64,000 bases of DNA from Bacteroides sp. (GCA_014803765.1 JAAVBC010000024.1:1-64000); one strand, 5' to 3'; positions 52,967 through 62,402 are shown, counted from the first letter of the stretch. Notes: generated from the sequence alone by a model not told the origin. Translations and numbers: made by a program.

Positions 52967-54169
52967 TTACAAGAGGTTGATTATTTCTTCGTGGAAGGGG
53001 GTGAGGTTTTCAAGTCCGGAGGGGGTGACGACATAGCTGTTTTCAACTCCTACTGCTCCGACCTCGGGGATTACGAATTTGGGTTCGATGGCGAGGGTCA
53101 TGTTCTCGCGCAGAATATCCTTGCAGCGTGGAGTGATGGCAGGCATCTCATTAAGTTCGATTCCAATGCCATGACCGATGAATGCGGCATGCTGACGATG
53201 ACCCATAAAATATTCCGACAAACCTTCTTTCTCCACAATCTCCATGGCGTGGTTGTAGAGTCGGCACACCTCTGTGCCGGGGAGTGATATCTTTTCAAGT
53301 TCGCGGAGAATCCGGATGGAGCAGGCATGTGCTTTTCGGGCGAGAGGGCTGACTTCTCCGATACTCCAGACGCGGGTCATGTCGGAGTTATAGCCGTTGA
53401 AGTTGCCGTTCATGTCGACCATCACAGTCTGTCCCATACGCATGATTTCGCCGGAGGCTCCTCCGGGGACTGATGTGTCAACGCCGGCGCCACCCATTGC
53501 AAAGTCGTAGGGACTCGGTGTGTCCGCGTTCTCTCCGGCAATCACCGAACCCATGTTGATTTCCATGAGATTCCCGGCAACGCGCAGCGTCCCCAGGCTC
53601 CCTTCGAGGCGCAGAATGCGCTCTATCTCAATCTGGAATTCAAGGTCGGTCATGTCGCGCGAATAAAGACGTGCCACTTTTGAATAGACTGCCGCCTGAT
53701 GAGTCCCGTCTTCACGGATCAGTTCGATTTCATAGGGTGTTTTGATAAGACGCGCTTTGCGCATTATGGGAGAGGCGTTGATAACTTCCGCATCAGGAAA
53801 AACTTTGCGCAGACGTTCGCAATCGCTCCATGTCAGGTCATCGCGTTCGATGCCTATGCGCGAGGGAAGAGGAATCCCGAGTTTCTCAAGTTCGGCAGGT
53901 ATCTGCTCAGGTTTGCGGATATACAGCAGATTCTCTTCGGGACAGAAATTATTGGGGCGTATCACGAAATACAGCGTCCGCCCCTCCTTATTAATATATA
54001 TATAGCCTCTGAAGAATCTTCCTGCGCAGTAATACACATTCGCATTTGAAGCGATAATAAGAGCATCGGCTCCCGATTCGGAGAGAATCGGAAGTAGTTT
54101 TCGCAAGCGGAGCTCCGTCTCTTGACGGAGCTCCTCGTTATTAAAGAAGTTTTGATTTTCAGTCATCAC
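52967..54169 (-). CDS. M24 family Xaa-Pro peptidase
   Basis: 400 residues. The N-terminal creatinase-like domain (about 20-150) is followed by the pita-bread catalytic domain with metal ligands in VMVDMNGNFNGYNSDMTRVW (two Asp), FIGHGIGIE (His), and two Glu in the C-terminal third (AIEPKFVIPE and GVENSYVV). The enzyme removes N-terminal residues before proline or cleaves dipeptides. There is no signal peptide, so it is cytosolic. It lies between secreted protein E and cca, on one probable transcript. Confidence 0.92.
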   Translation of the reverse strand: MMTENQNFFNNEELRQETELRLRKLLPILSESGADALIIASNANVYYCAGRFFRGYIYINKEGRTLYFVIRPNNFCPEENLLYIRKPEQIPAELEKLGIPLPSRIGIERDDLTWSDCERLRKVFPDAEVINASPIMRKARLIKTPYEIELIREDGTHQAAVYSKVARLYSRDMTDLEFQIEIERILRLEGSLGTLRVAGNLMEINMGSVIAGENADTPSPYDFAMGGAGVDTSVPGGASGEIMRMGQTVMVDMNGNFNGYNSDMTRVWSIGEVSPLARKAHACSIRILRELEKISLPGTEVCRLYNHAMEIVEKEGLSEYFMGHRQHAAFIGHGIGIELNEMPAITPRCKDILRENMTLAIEPKFVIPEVGAVGVENSYVVTPSGLENLTPFHEEIINLL

Positions 54170-54205
54170 TTACTCATTGAGTTATTCATTGAGTTATTCA
54201 CAGAG

Positions 54206-55618
54206 TTATTTTTTCAGCACTTTCTTGCCATTGACAATATAGATGCCGGGCTTAAGAGAAGAAATCACTGCCGGATTCTCGTTATGAGCCACGCGGATGC
54301 CGGACAGAGTGTAGATTGTCACTACTTCTTCAGCAGCTGCGACTTCCTCAACATTCTTCACGGCTGAAGAATCCTCTACGATATAATAGTAATCGAAGGG
54401 GCTGGAGTTTACGAACTCCGGATCGACTCCCTCAATCTGAGATGTATAGACACCGGAGAAGAGTCCGTCGGCAAGGCGCAGGCAGTAAGTGCCGGGTGCG
54501 GGAGTGAATGACTCAAGGGGTTCGCCGCTTTCAACATCGAAGAGATTAAGGATAATCATATCCGGGAAACATTCTTCTGTCTCGGGATTCTCATAGTTAT
54601 TCTCGGGCACGAAGCGCACGCGGCAGAGTGAACGTGAGTCATCAACTATGCCATTTTCATTCACAGCGTACAAATTTGAGGAAGTGCGGTCGTTGGCAAA
54701 GAACTTCTCAAAGCTGTCCGGCATGTAGAGAATGAAGTAATCGAAAGATTCTACCGGGTAATCAGTCTCGGGATTGATTTCCGGCATGGGGATTGAGGGA
54801 ATCTGATATTTGAAGAGGAGGGCTTCGTTCTTACGGCTTACGAAGTCAGTGGGGTCTGCAGCGTAGTTCGGACCGTAAGTGATGTATTCGAAGTAGCCGG
54901 CATCGACACGCAGACCAAAGATACCGGGTTCGATGAATATCTGAGAGATGCCGTCGGAAGTGCCGATTGTGAATACAACCTCATTCTCTTTGCCATCGCC
55001 GTTATAGTCCATGATGGAGTAGGCGGTTGTATACTGAGCGTCAGAATTGTCCTTATAGAACTCGAGTTCCAGAGAAGGATTGCTTGTGGCAACGATTTTG
55101 TCGGCGTCCGGGAAGGTCAGGACAATGTTCTCGATCTCGGGTACTACACCCGGAGTGGGGAGCACATTATAGCCGATATAAATCTGATAATACAATGTGA
55201 GGGCGGGAGTCAGGGCGCCCTCCTCGAATTTCCAGAAACCTTCGGGGATTTCGACTTTATAGATGCCGGTCTTATTCCATGTCGCACCTTTAAATACGAC
55301 GCCGCCACCGATATTTGTCATGACATCGACACTCGAAGCGAGAGTCGTGTCGGCAGGGGTTTCCATATCGTTGAAATAGAGAAGAGCCGGAGTCGTGTTA
55401 TCCGGGTTGGGCACGATGTAGGAGGAGAAATTCACTCCGACGTTGGAGACACCCTTCGGATAAGCCGAACCGGAAACTTCTACAAAACCCTGAGTGGGGA
55501 AAACTGCGCTGACACCATCCGGAAGGGGTTGGGGTGTGATCTCCAACTCAGGAGACTTCGCTGACATAGAGCAGGCTAAAAGAAGAGCCACAATGAGTAA
55601 TAAATTCTTCATAGGCAA
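54206..55618 (-). CDS. Secreted modular protein E (related tail to proteins A-D)
   Basis: 470 residues. The N-terminus is an export signal (MKNLLLIVALLLACSMSAKS; LLAC could be a lipobox). The mature part has three beta-rich modules that close with GIYKVEIPEGFWKF, GIFGLRVDAGYFEY and GTYCLRLADGLFSG, the same closer seen in proteins A-D. The C-terminus IYTLSGIRVAHNE then GIYIVNGKKVLKK is the same tail type. It is clearly in the same broad family but lies 16 kb away. It may be a surface or periplasmic lipoprotein. It is divergent from the tyrosine kinase gene, and the two promoters overlap. Confidence 0.75.
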   Translation of the reverse strand: MPMKNLLLIVALLLACSMSAKSPELEITPQPLPDGVSAVFPTQGFVEVSGSAYPKGVSNVGVNFSSYIVPNPDNTTPALLYFNDMETPADTTLASSVDVMTNIGGGVVFKGATWNKTGIYKVEIPEGFWKFEEGALTPALTLYYQIYIGYNVLPTPGVVPEIENIVLTFPDADKIVATSNPSLELEFYKDNSDAQYTTAYSIMDYNGDGKENEVVFTIGTSDGISQIFIEPGIFGLRVDAGYFEYITYGPNYAADPTDFVSRKNEALLFKYQIPSIPMPEINPETDYPVESFDYFILYMPDSFEKFFANDRTSSNLYAVNENGIVDDSRSLCRVRFVPENNYENPETEECFPDMIILNLFDVESGEPLESFTPAPGTYCLRLADGLFSGVYTSQIEGVDPEFVNSSPFDYYYIVEDSSAVKNVEEVAAAEEVVTIYTLSGIRVAHNENPAVISSLKPGIYIVNGKKVLKK

Positions 55619-55649
55619 ATAAAAAATTATTAATTGATATTATGGTTTA

Positions 55650-55681
55650 TTTGCAAAGGTATAAAAAAAATTGTAACTTTG
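55650..55681 (+). promoter_or_regulatory. Promoter of the tyrosine autokinase gene, overlapping a divergent one
   Basis: TTTG (55650-55653), 20 bases, TAACTTTG (55674-55681) on the plus strand. On the minus strand TACCTTTG (55661-55654) is a -7 box for secreted protein E and begins directly beside the plus-strand -33 box, so the two promoters share DNA. Confidence 0.7.
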
Positions 55682-55725
55682 CGCACTAAATAAATTTTTT
55701 TGAGCTAAAAATAACATTAGATACG

Positions 55726-58203
55726 ATGACTGATCCGAATCTTTCGACTCCTGAGAATGAAGTCGCTTCATCGACATCAAAGGTGCAGTCGGCTATAGCT
55801 GCTGTTAGTCTTGGGAATGTCTTGTCAATTGCGCTGAGGTTCTGGTATTGGATAGTGCTGTCAGTAATAGTATGTGTCAGCATTGCCGTTCTCTCCGTAA
55901 AGCGTACAGTGCCTCTCTATACGCGTACATGTGCCGTAATCATACGGGACGATGCGACGAGTGCTGTCGGATCGACTTCCGTCGATCTGTCAGAAATCGG
56001 AGTGGGAATAAGCCGAAGTGTGCTTACGGATGAAATGGCAACCCTGAAGAGCCCGGATTTGATGGAACAGGTGGTGAAAAAACTTCGCCTGACTGTAAAT
56101 TATGCAACTCCCGGCATGTTCCATAATAATGTGCTTTACGGAAGTAACCTCCCCGTCACTGTCGACTTCCCCGACATCCCGGATGATGAGACTGCGTCTC
56201 TGACTGTGAATGTGGATGAAGCGGGAAAGCTCAGAGTGACCGATCTCGTGGTAAATAAAAAGCCTATGGCATTGCCGGCGGATGGTGCTATGGACTTCGG
56301 GTCTGTGATAGCCACTCCTTCCGGACGTATCATTGTGTCGAAGACTCCTTTCTTCCGTGAGGGTACGCCTTATACAGTCAATGTCAATCGCACTACTCTG
56401 GAAGCTGCAACCAAGAGATTCGAAGGTGAGATATCGGTGGATCAGGCTAACAAGAAATCATACGTTGTGGAAATCTCCTGTCTGGATGCGTCAATTCAGA
56501 GAGGTGATGAAATCCTGACCTCTCTCGTGAACGCCTATAATCAGGACTGGATCAAGGGCAGAGCGGAAGTCGTCGCTATCACATCCAACTTCATTACCGA
56601 CCGTCTGAATGTTCTGGAAAGCGAGCTGGGTAGTGTCGACACTGAAATCTCCTCATTCAAGAGCTCGAACCTTATTCCTGATCTCGGACAGGCTTCCTCT
56701 ATGTATATGCAGCAGAGTAATTCGTCGAGCAATCAGATTATGCAGCTTTCCAATCAGCTGCAGATGGCGCGTTATCTCCGCACATTCATCAACACGGAAG
56801 GACGCAACAACACGGTGCTCCCGGTCAATACGGGTATCGGGTCAAGCAATATTGAGTCGCAGATTGCAGAGTATAACTCTTTGATGATTCAGCGTAACAC
56901 TCATCTGAGCAATACTTCCGTAAATAACCCCCTCATCGTTGACCTCGATTCGCGTCTGGCAGCTCTCAGAAGCTCGATCCTCTCATCACTCGATAATCAG
57001 ATCATGGCGCTGACCAATAATATCGGCAGCCTTGAGCGCAATGAGCAGACCGCCAATGCCCGCGTCGCTGCCAATCCCCGGCAGGCTAAGTTCCTTCTTA
57101 CAGCAGAGCGTCAGCAGAAGGTGAAGGAATCGCTCTATCTATATCTTCTCCAGAAGCGCGAGGAGAGCGAACTTTCTCAGGCATTTACATCAGTAAATAC
57201 GCGCCTTATCAGAAAACCGACCGGCAGCAACGGACCGACCTTCCCGAAGTCATCCCAGACTTACATGATGGGATTCATTATCGGTCTGCTGATTCCTTTC
57301 TGTCTCATCTATCTCATCGAGATTCTGAATACCCGTCTGCGCGGAAGAAAGGATATTGAGGATACTAATCTCCCGATTATCGGTGAGATTCCCGAGTTCC
57401 AGCATGAAAATGCCAAGCTCAGACATAGATTCATCAGTCCGTCGAAGATGCGTGATGAACTTCCGGTGGAAGATGACGTGATTGTGGAAGAGGGTAGCCG
57501 CGACCTTGTGAACGAAGCATTCCGAGTGTTGCGTACGAACATCAGCTTCATTACAGCGGAGAGCATCCCCTGCGTTGCAATGTTTACGAGCTTCAACGCC
57601 GGTTCGGGTAAGACATTCATCACTCTTAACTCGGGTATCTCTCTAGCCCTGAAGGGTAAGAAAGTGCTCTGTATCGATGGCGACCTCCGACGCGGTTCGC
57701 TCTCGCGTGTCGTAAAGAGTCCGAAACATGGTATTGCAGAATATCTCAACGGCTCGACCCGCGATGTCAACTCTCTCATCATAAAGGGTTCGTTGACTCC
57801 GAATCTGAGCATCCTCCCGGTCGGCACATTCCCGCCGAACCCGACAGAGCTTCTTGAAAGCCCGCGTTTCAATAATCTTATCGATTATCTGCGCACTGAA
57901 TATGATTATATATTCATCGACTGTCCGCCGGTAGAGATGATGGCAGATGCCCAGATTATCAATAATGTAGTCGACCGCACATTCATCGTGCTTCGTGTCG
58001 GACTCTTTGAGCGCTCCATGATTCCCGAACTTGAGAGAATCTATCAATCCAAGAAGTATCGTAACATCGCCATTATCATCAACGGCGCAGACACTAAGTC
58101 GCGTTACGGCAGCTACTATCGCTATGGTTATGGTTATACCCGCAAGAATTACAAGGATTATAAGGGTTATAATCAGAGCCTGTCGAAGGGTAAGAAAAAA
58201 TAA
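55726..58203 (+). CDS. Wzc-like polysaccharide biosynthesis tyrosine autokinase
   Basis: 825 residues. The N-terminal Wzz-type chain-length domain is framed by membrane helices at about 44-64 and 510-530, with a periplasmic coiled-coil region between. The cytoplasmic BY-kinase has Walker A GSGKT (about residue 626), Walker A' VLCIDGDLRRGSL (about 645), and Walker B IFIDCPPVE. The C-terminus is a tyrosine cluster (YGSYYRYGYGYTRKNY), the autophosphorylation site. It controls export and length of capsule or exopolysaccharide together with an outer-membrane Wza partner, which is not in the window. A strong terminator follows, so it is transcribed alone. Confidence 0.94.
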   Translation: MTDPNLSTPENEVASSTSKVQSAIAAVSLGNVLSIALRFWYWIVLSVIVCVSIAVLSVKRTVPLYTRTCAVIIRDDATSAVGSTSVDLSEIGVGISRSVLTDEMATLKSPDLMEQVVKKLRLTVNYATPGMFHNNVLYGSNLPVTVDFPDIPDDETASLTVNVDEAGKLRVTDLVVNKKPMALPADGAMDFGSVIATPSGRIIVSKTPFFREGTPYTVNVNRTTLEAATKRFEGEISVDQANKKSYVVEISCLDASIQRGDEILTSLVNAYNQDWIKGRAEVVAITSNFITDRLNVLESELGSVDTEISSFKSSNLIPDLGQASSMYMQQSNSSSNQIMQLSNQLQMARYLRTFINTEGRNNTVLPVNTGIGSSNIESQIAEYNSLMIQRNTHLSNTSVNNPLIVDLDSRLAALRSSILSSLDNQIMALTNNIGSLERNEQTANARVAANPRQAKFLLTAERQQKVKESLYLYLLQKREESELSQAFTSVNTRLIRKPTGSNGPTFPKSSQTYMMGFIIGLLIPFCLIYLIEILNTRLRGRKDIEDTNLPIIGEIPEFQHENAKLRHRFISPSKMRDELPVEDDVIVEEGSRDLVNEAFRVLRTNISFITAESIPCVAMFTSFNAGSGKTFITLNSGISLALKGKKVLCIDGDLRRGSLSRVVKSPKHGIAEYLNGSTRDVNSLIIKGSLTPNLSILPVGTFPPNPTELLESPRFNNLIDYLRTEYDYIFIDCPPVEMMADAQIINNVVDRTFIVLRVGLFERSMIPELERIYQSKKYRNIAIIINGADTKSRYGSYYRYGYGYTRKNYKDYKGYNQSLSKGKKK

Positions 58204-58217
58204 TAACGACCTCATAA

Positions 58218-58266
58218 AAATGCCGCCTGCTCCGCAAGTGATTGCGGAGAGGCGGCATTATTTTTG
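58218..58266 (+). terminator. Terminator of the tyrosine autokinase gene
   Basis: AATGCCGCCT-G-CTCCGCA pairs with TGCGGAG-AGGCGGCATT (one bulged G), a 17-bp stem with a six-base loop and a following T run. Confidence 0.92.
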
Positions 58267-58363
58267 ATATTACGGAGAGGAGTGACTTTGGTGGATATCG
58301 CGTAGTGACTCCGGTAGTTTAATATTATAATCCTTAATCATATAAATTCTTTTCATACTGCCT

Positions 58364-60073
58364 ATGGATTTTTTACATCAACTTGATTTCCGCCCCGCTT
58401 CGCTGGGGGTTATTAAGAGTTATTCGGCAGCTAAGTTCAAGGCTGATCTTATTGCCGGCATCGTGGTCGGCATCGTGGCGCTTCCGCTGGCAATTGCTTT
58501 CGCGATAGCTTCGGGAGTGAACCCGAGTGTCGGACTTATCACTGCCATAATCGGCGGATTCCTGGTTTCGGCTCTTGGGGGTAATTCTGTACAGATCGGA
58601 GGTCCGACAGGTGCTTTCATCATTATTGTCTATAATATTATCTCTCTTTATGGGCTTTCCGGACTGGCTATCGCTACTTTCATGGCGGGATGCCTGCTCG
58701 TGATGATGGGTGTATTCAAACTTGGCACTGTCATCAAGTTTATTCCCTATCCTATTGTAGTGGGATTCACAGCCGGCATTGCGCTGACAATTTTCTCAAC
58801 TCAGATGCCCGATTTCTTCGGACTCTCCATTAGCGAGAAAATTCCTGCGGACTTCATCGGTAAATGGGGTGTCTATTTCCGTAACTTCGCGTCCGTCGAC
58901 TGGATGACTACGATTGTCGGTGTCGGTTCGTTGCTGCTGATTATCTTCACTCCGAAAATTTCCAAGCGTCTTCCGGGAGCATTGGTGGCAATCGTAGTGA
59001 TGACTTTCTTTGTATGGATTATGAATCGTTTCGGTTACTTTACCGAGGTCGAGACAATCGGAATGCGTTTTCAGAATCTGACAACTGATATTCCGCATCC
59101 GCATTCCATCGGAATCAATATGGAGAGTATAAATCTGCTTCTTCCATCGGCGTTCACAATCGCTATGTTGGGAGCGATCGAGAGTCTGCTCTCGGCTACA
59201 GTGGCAGACGGCGTGACAGGGAGCAAGACCAATTCCAATACTGAACTTATCGGACAGGGCATAGCGAATATAACTGTGCCTTTCTTCGGGGGTATCCCGG
59301 TGACCGGAGCTATAGCGCGAACGATGACCAATATTACCAACGGCGGACGTACACCGGTAGCCGGAGTTATTCATGCTCTCGTGCTTCTTCTGGTCTATCT
59401 TTTCCTTATGCCTCTGATTAACCTCGTGCCGATGGCATGTCTGGGAGCAGTGCTGATTGTCGTGTCATATAATATGAGCGGCTGGCGCACTGTCATCGGT
59501 ATATTCAAGAATCCGAAGAGTGATATCTCAGTGCTTGTCGTCACATTCCTGCTGACTGTCATATTCGATCTTACAATTGCGATTGAAATGGGTCTGCTGC
59601 TGGCTATCGTGTTGTTCTTGAAGCGTGTGATGGAAAATTCAGATGTGCGAGTTTATGGCGAGCAGCTTGATGCCGCCGAGGGATCTGACCTGACTACCCA
59701 TGAAGTGCTCCATATCTCAAAGGGGGTAAGTGTATATGAGATTGACGGACCATTCTTCTTCGGCGTGGCAACGAAGTTTGAGGAAGTAATGCGCTCAACG
59801 AGTATGAAAGAGAAGCCCCTCGTGCGAATCATCCGCATGAGAAAGGTGCCGTTTATTGATGCTACGGGAGTTCATAACCTTGAGATTCTTATTCGCAGCT
59901 CTCAGGAGGATGGCGTAGAGATCGTATTGTCCGGTGTCAATGAAGGTGTGTCAGCAGTATTACATAAAGCCGGTATCGACAAACTTATCGGTTCGGAACA
60001 CATCTGTCCGCATATATCTGTTGCAGTAGAGATGGCTAACAAGTTGGCTGCCACTATGGCTCCGAAATTATAA
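58364..60073 (+). CDS. SulP family anion transporter with STAS domain
   Basis: 569 residues. The transporter core has SulP signatures: LIAGIVVGIVALPLAIAFAI, SVQIGGPTGAFIIIV, GQGIANITVPFFGGIPVTGA and ATVADG. About 12-14 membrane segments occupy residues 25-440. The C-terminal STAS domain (about 455-555) has VRIIRMRKVPFIDATGVHNLE. Substrates in this family include sulfate, bicarbonate and C4-dicarboxylates; which applies here is not evident, although a carbonic anhydrase gene exists elsewhere in the window. The HAD gene follows after 13 bases. Confidence 0.94.
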   Translation: MDFLHQLDFRPASLGVIKSYSAAKFKADLIAGIVVGIVALPLAIAFAIASGVNPSVGLITAIIGGFLVSALGGNSVQIGGPTGAFIIIVYNIISLYGLSGLAIATFMAGCLLVMMGVFKLGTVIKFIPYPIVVGFTAGIALTIFSTQMPDFFGLSISEKIPADFIGKWGVYFRNFASVDWMTTIVGVGSLLLIIFTPKISKRLPGALVAIVVMTFFVWIMNRFGYFTEVETIGMRFQNLTTDIPHPHSIGINMESINLLLPSAFTIAMLGAIESLLSATVADGVTGSKTNSNTELIGQGIANITVPFFGGIPVTGAIARTMTNITNGGRTPVAGVIHALVLLLVYLFLMPLINLVPMACLGAVLIVVSYNMSGWRTVIGIFKNPKSDISVLVVTFLLTVIFDLTIAIEMGLLLAIVLFLKRVMENSDVRVYGEQLDAAEGSDLTTHEVLHISKGVSVYEIDGPFFFGVATKFEEVMRSTSMKEKPLVRIIRMRKVPFIDATGVHNLEILIRSSQEDGVEIVLSGVNEGVSAVLHKAGIDKLIGSEHICPHISVAVEMANKLAATMAPKL

Positions 60074-60086
60074 AACATATATTAAT

Positions 60087-60803
60087 ATGGAAGCATTAAA
60101 TATTAAGGGGGTAATATTTGATTATGGCGGCACTATCGACTCGGGCGGAGAGCACTGGAGCGAAGTGATTTATCGCGGATGGAAGAAAGCAGGGCTTGAC
60201 GTAGAAAAGTCCCTTTTCAGGGATGCGTATGTATTTGCAGAACGCGAGTTGGCGAAAGTGCGCCACATTATGCCTGACGATGACTTTCTTTCCCTTTTGC
60301 AAAAGAAGATGCGCATAGAACTCAGCTATCTCGTAGAGAATTCCGATATAAAAATAGCTGATATAGATGAAAAGGCAGACGAAATAGCCGGATATTGTGA
60401 TGATGCTGCAAGGGGGTGGGTCGAGCGCGCGAAGCCGGTGCTTCAAAAGCTTCATGCCCGTTATCCCATGGTGTTGGTCAGCAACTTCTATGGAAATGTG
60501 GAAGCTGTGTTGCGTAGCTATGGTCTTCTTGAATATTTCAAGGAGATAGTAGAGAGCGCAGTCGTAGGAGTGCGCAAGCCTGATCCCGAGATTTTCCGTC
60601 TCGGAGTAAGAGCTCTCGGACTTCCGGCAGAAGAGATAGTCGTGATAGGTGACAGCTATAAAAAAGATATTGAGCCTGCTGAGAAGGCAGGGTGCAAGGC
60701 GATATGGATAAAAGGGAAGGGTTGGACTGATGAGGAGGATGCCATAGAATATCCCCGGATTATAAAATCGCTCGAGGAATTGCCTGCCATTCTCGGAGTC
60801 TGA
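60087..60803 (+). CDS. HAD-family protein with Gly in place of the second motif-I Asp
   Basis: 238 residues. The HAD fold is clear: motif I FDYGGTIDSG (nucleophile Asp12), motif II LVSNFYGN, the Lys in VGVRKPDPEIF, and motif IV VVIGDSYKKDIEPAEKAG. The cap is helical. Motif I is normally DxDGT; here the second Asp (general acid/base) is Gly14. Some phosphatase relatives have this DxGGT form, but it may lower or change activity. It lies 13 bases after SulP and 273 bases before the inositol-phosphate synthase gene, which has its own promoter. The substrate is unknown. Confidence 0.85.
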   Translation: MEALNIKGVIFDYGGTIDSGGEHWSEVIYRGWKKAGLDVEKSLFRDAYVFAERELAKVRHIMPDDDFLSLLQKKMRIELSYLVENSDIKIADIDEKADEIAGYCDDAARGWVERAKPVLQKLHARYPMVLVSNFYGNVEAVLRSYGLLEYFKEIVESAVVGVRKPDPEIFRLGVRALGLPAEEIVVIGDSYKKDIEPAEKAGCKAIWIKGKGWTDEEDAIEYPRIIKSLEELPAILGV

Positions 60804-60810
60804 CCGAACA

Positions 60811-60843
60811 TTTGTAGCAATTTGACAAAAAATGTTAACTTTA
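60811..60843 (+). promoter_or_regulatory. Probable promoter of inositol-phosphate synthase
   Basis: TTTG (60811-60814), 21 bases, TAACTTTA (60836-60843), one base off the consensus. The leader of about 230 bases is very AT-rich. Confidence 0.45.
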
Positions 60844-60924
60844 AGCTGTTAGCTTGATTTGCATATTTTAACAATTAATGTCTAAATAGGCATTATATTA
60901 ATATTAATTAAGTAAATCAACTTA

Positions 60925-60944
60925 TTGTTAACATTAATTAACAA
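60925..60944. promoter_or_regulatory. Inverted repeat in the leader of inositol-phosphate synthase, possible operator
   Basis: TTGTTAA-CATTAA-TTAACAA, a 7-bp inverted repeat with a six-base centre, inside a long AT-rich leader. It has the form of a dimeric regulator site. No regulator gene is adjacent, and AT-rich DNA produces such repeats by chance. Confidence 0.3.
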
Positions 60945-61076
60945 ATGTGTATGCAAATTTTATTAAGTTTTCTTTGTCAAGTGAGAATTTAACTATAATT
61001 TTACGCCGCGAATCCCCTTAACGGGGAGGGCGCAGAAAAGAAAACAAAAAACAACGACATAAACTTTAAAGAAATT

Positions 61077-62402
61077 ATGGCAGAAAAAGCAAAAGCACCC
61101 AATGGTAAGTTAGGTGTTATGATCGTCGGCCTCGGCGCTGTGAGCACAACATTTATCACAGGCGTATTGATGGCTCGTAAGGGTCTTGCAAAACCCGTTG
61201 GTTCAATGACACAGTACGACAAGATTCGTGTAGGTCGCGGAGCTGACAAGAAATATCTGAAATATAAAGACATCGTGCCTTTGGCAGATCTTAATGATAT
61301 CGAATTTGCGGCATGGGACGTATATCCCGAGAATGCTTACGAATCAGCAATCAATGCAGAAGTTCTGAAAGAGAAAGATATCGAGCCGGTAAAGGAAGAG
61401 CTCGTGAAGATCGTTCCTCTCAAAGCTGCATTCGACAAGAACTATGCGAAGCGTCTTGAAGGCAACAATGTAAAGGATGCCAAGACTCGCTGGGACATGG
61501 TAGAGCAGATTCGTGAGGATATCCGTAAGTTCAAAGAGGAGACAGGCGTAGAGCGTGTTGTAGTTCTCTGGGCGGCTTCTACAGAGGTTTACGTTCCCGT
61601 TAACGAGAAGGTGCACTATAAGCTTGAAGATCTCGAAAAGGCAATGAAGGATAACGATGTTGAAAACATCGCTCCCTCAATGTGCTATGCATACGCAGCT
61701 CTTAAGGAGGGTGCTCCCTTCATCATGGGTGCTCCTAACACAACTGTCGACATCCCGGCTATGTGGGAGCTCGCAGAGCAGACCAAGATGCCGATCGCAG
61801 GTAAGGACTTCAAGACAGGTCAGACTCTCGTGAAGTCAGGCTTCGCTCCGATCATCGGCACTCGTTGCCTCGGTCTGAATGGCTGGTTCTCTACCAACAT
61901 TCTTGGCAACCGCGATGGTCTCGTGCTCGACGAACCCGCTAACTTCCGTACTAAAGAGGTGTCAAAGCTTTCTACACTGGAATCAATCCTCGTGCCCGAA
62001 GAGCAGCCCGATCTCTATGGTCATGGCAATGACGAAGACACTCAGTATTATCACAAAGTGCGTATCAACTACTATCCCCCGCGCAACGATAATAAGGAGG
62101 GTTGGGATAACATCGACATCTTCGGCTGGATGAACTATCCGATGCAGATCAAGATCAACTTCCTCTGCCGCGACTCAATCCTTGCAGCGCCTCTCTGTCT
62201 TGACCTCGTTTTGCTCAGCGACCTCGCTGCGCGTGCAGGTCGCTACGGCACTCAGCGCTTCCTCAGCTTCTTCCTCAAGAGCCCGATGCACGACTATACA
62301 GAGGACGAAGTGCCCGTCAACCATCTCTTCCAGCAGTATGTAATGCTGAAAAATGCTATCCGCGAAATGGGTGGCTACGAGGCTGACGAAGAAATCGATT
62401 AA
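61077..62402 (+). CDS. ino1: myo-Inositol-1-phosphate synthase
   Basis: 441 residues. It converts glucose 6-phosphate to inositol 3-phosphate with NAD as a bound cofactor. The Rossmann loop is VMIVGLGAVSTTFITGV (residues about 14-30). Other family marks are VVVLWAASTEVYVP, GAPFIMGAPNTTVDIP, IAGKDFKTGQTLVKSG, GWFSTNILGNRDG and the catalytic-region KINFLCRDSILAAPLCLDLV. In gut Bacteroidetes this enzyme feeds inositol lipid synthesis. The downstream phosphotransferase is not adjacent here; the nearest candidate is at 43395. A strong terminator follows, so it is monocistronic. Confidence 0.95.
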   Translation: MAEKAKAPNGKLGVMIVGLGAVSTTFITGVLMARKGLAKPVGSMTQYDKIRVGRGADKKYLKYKDIVPLADLNDIEFAAWDVYPENAYESAINAEVLKEKDIEPVKEELVKIVPLKAAFDKNYAKRLEGNNVKDAKTRWDMVEQIREDIRKFKEETGVERVVVLWAASTEVYVPVNEKVHYKLEDLEKAMKDNDVENIAPSMCYAYAALKEGAPFIMGAPNTTVDIPAMWELAEQTKMPIAGKDFKTGQTLVKSGFAPIIGTRCLGLNGWFSTNILGNRDGLVLDEPANFRTKEVSKLSTLESILVPEEQPDLYGHGNDEDTQYYHKVRINYYPPRNDNKEGWDNIDIFGWMNYPMQIKINFLCRDSILAAPLCLDLVLLSDLAARAGRYGTQRFLSFFLKSPMHDYTEDEVPVNHLFQQYVMLKNAIREMGGYEADEEID

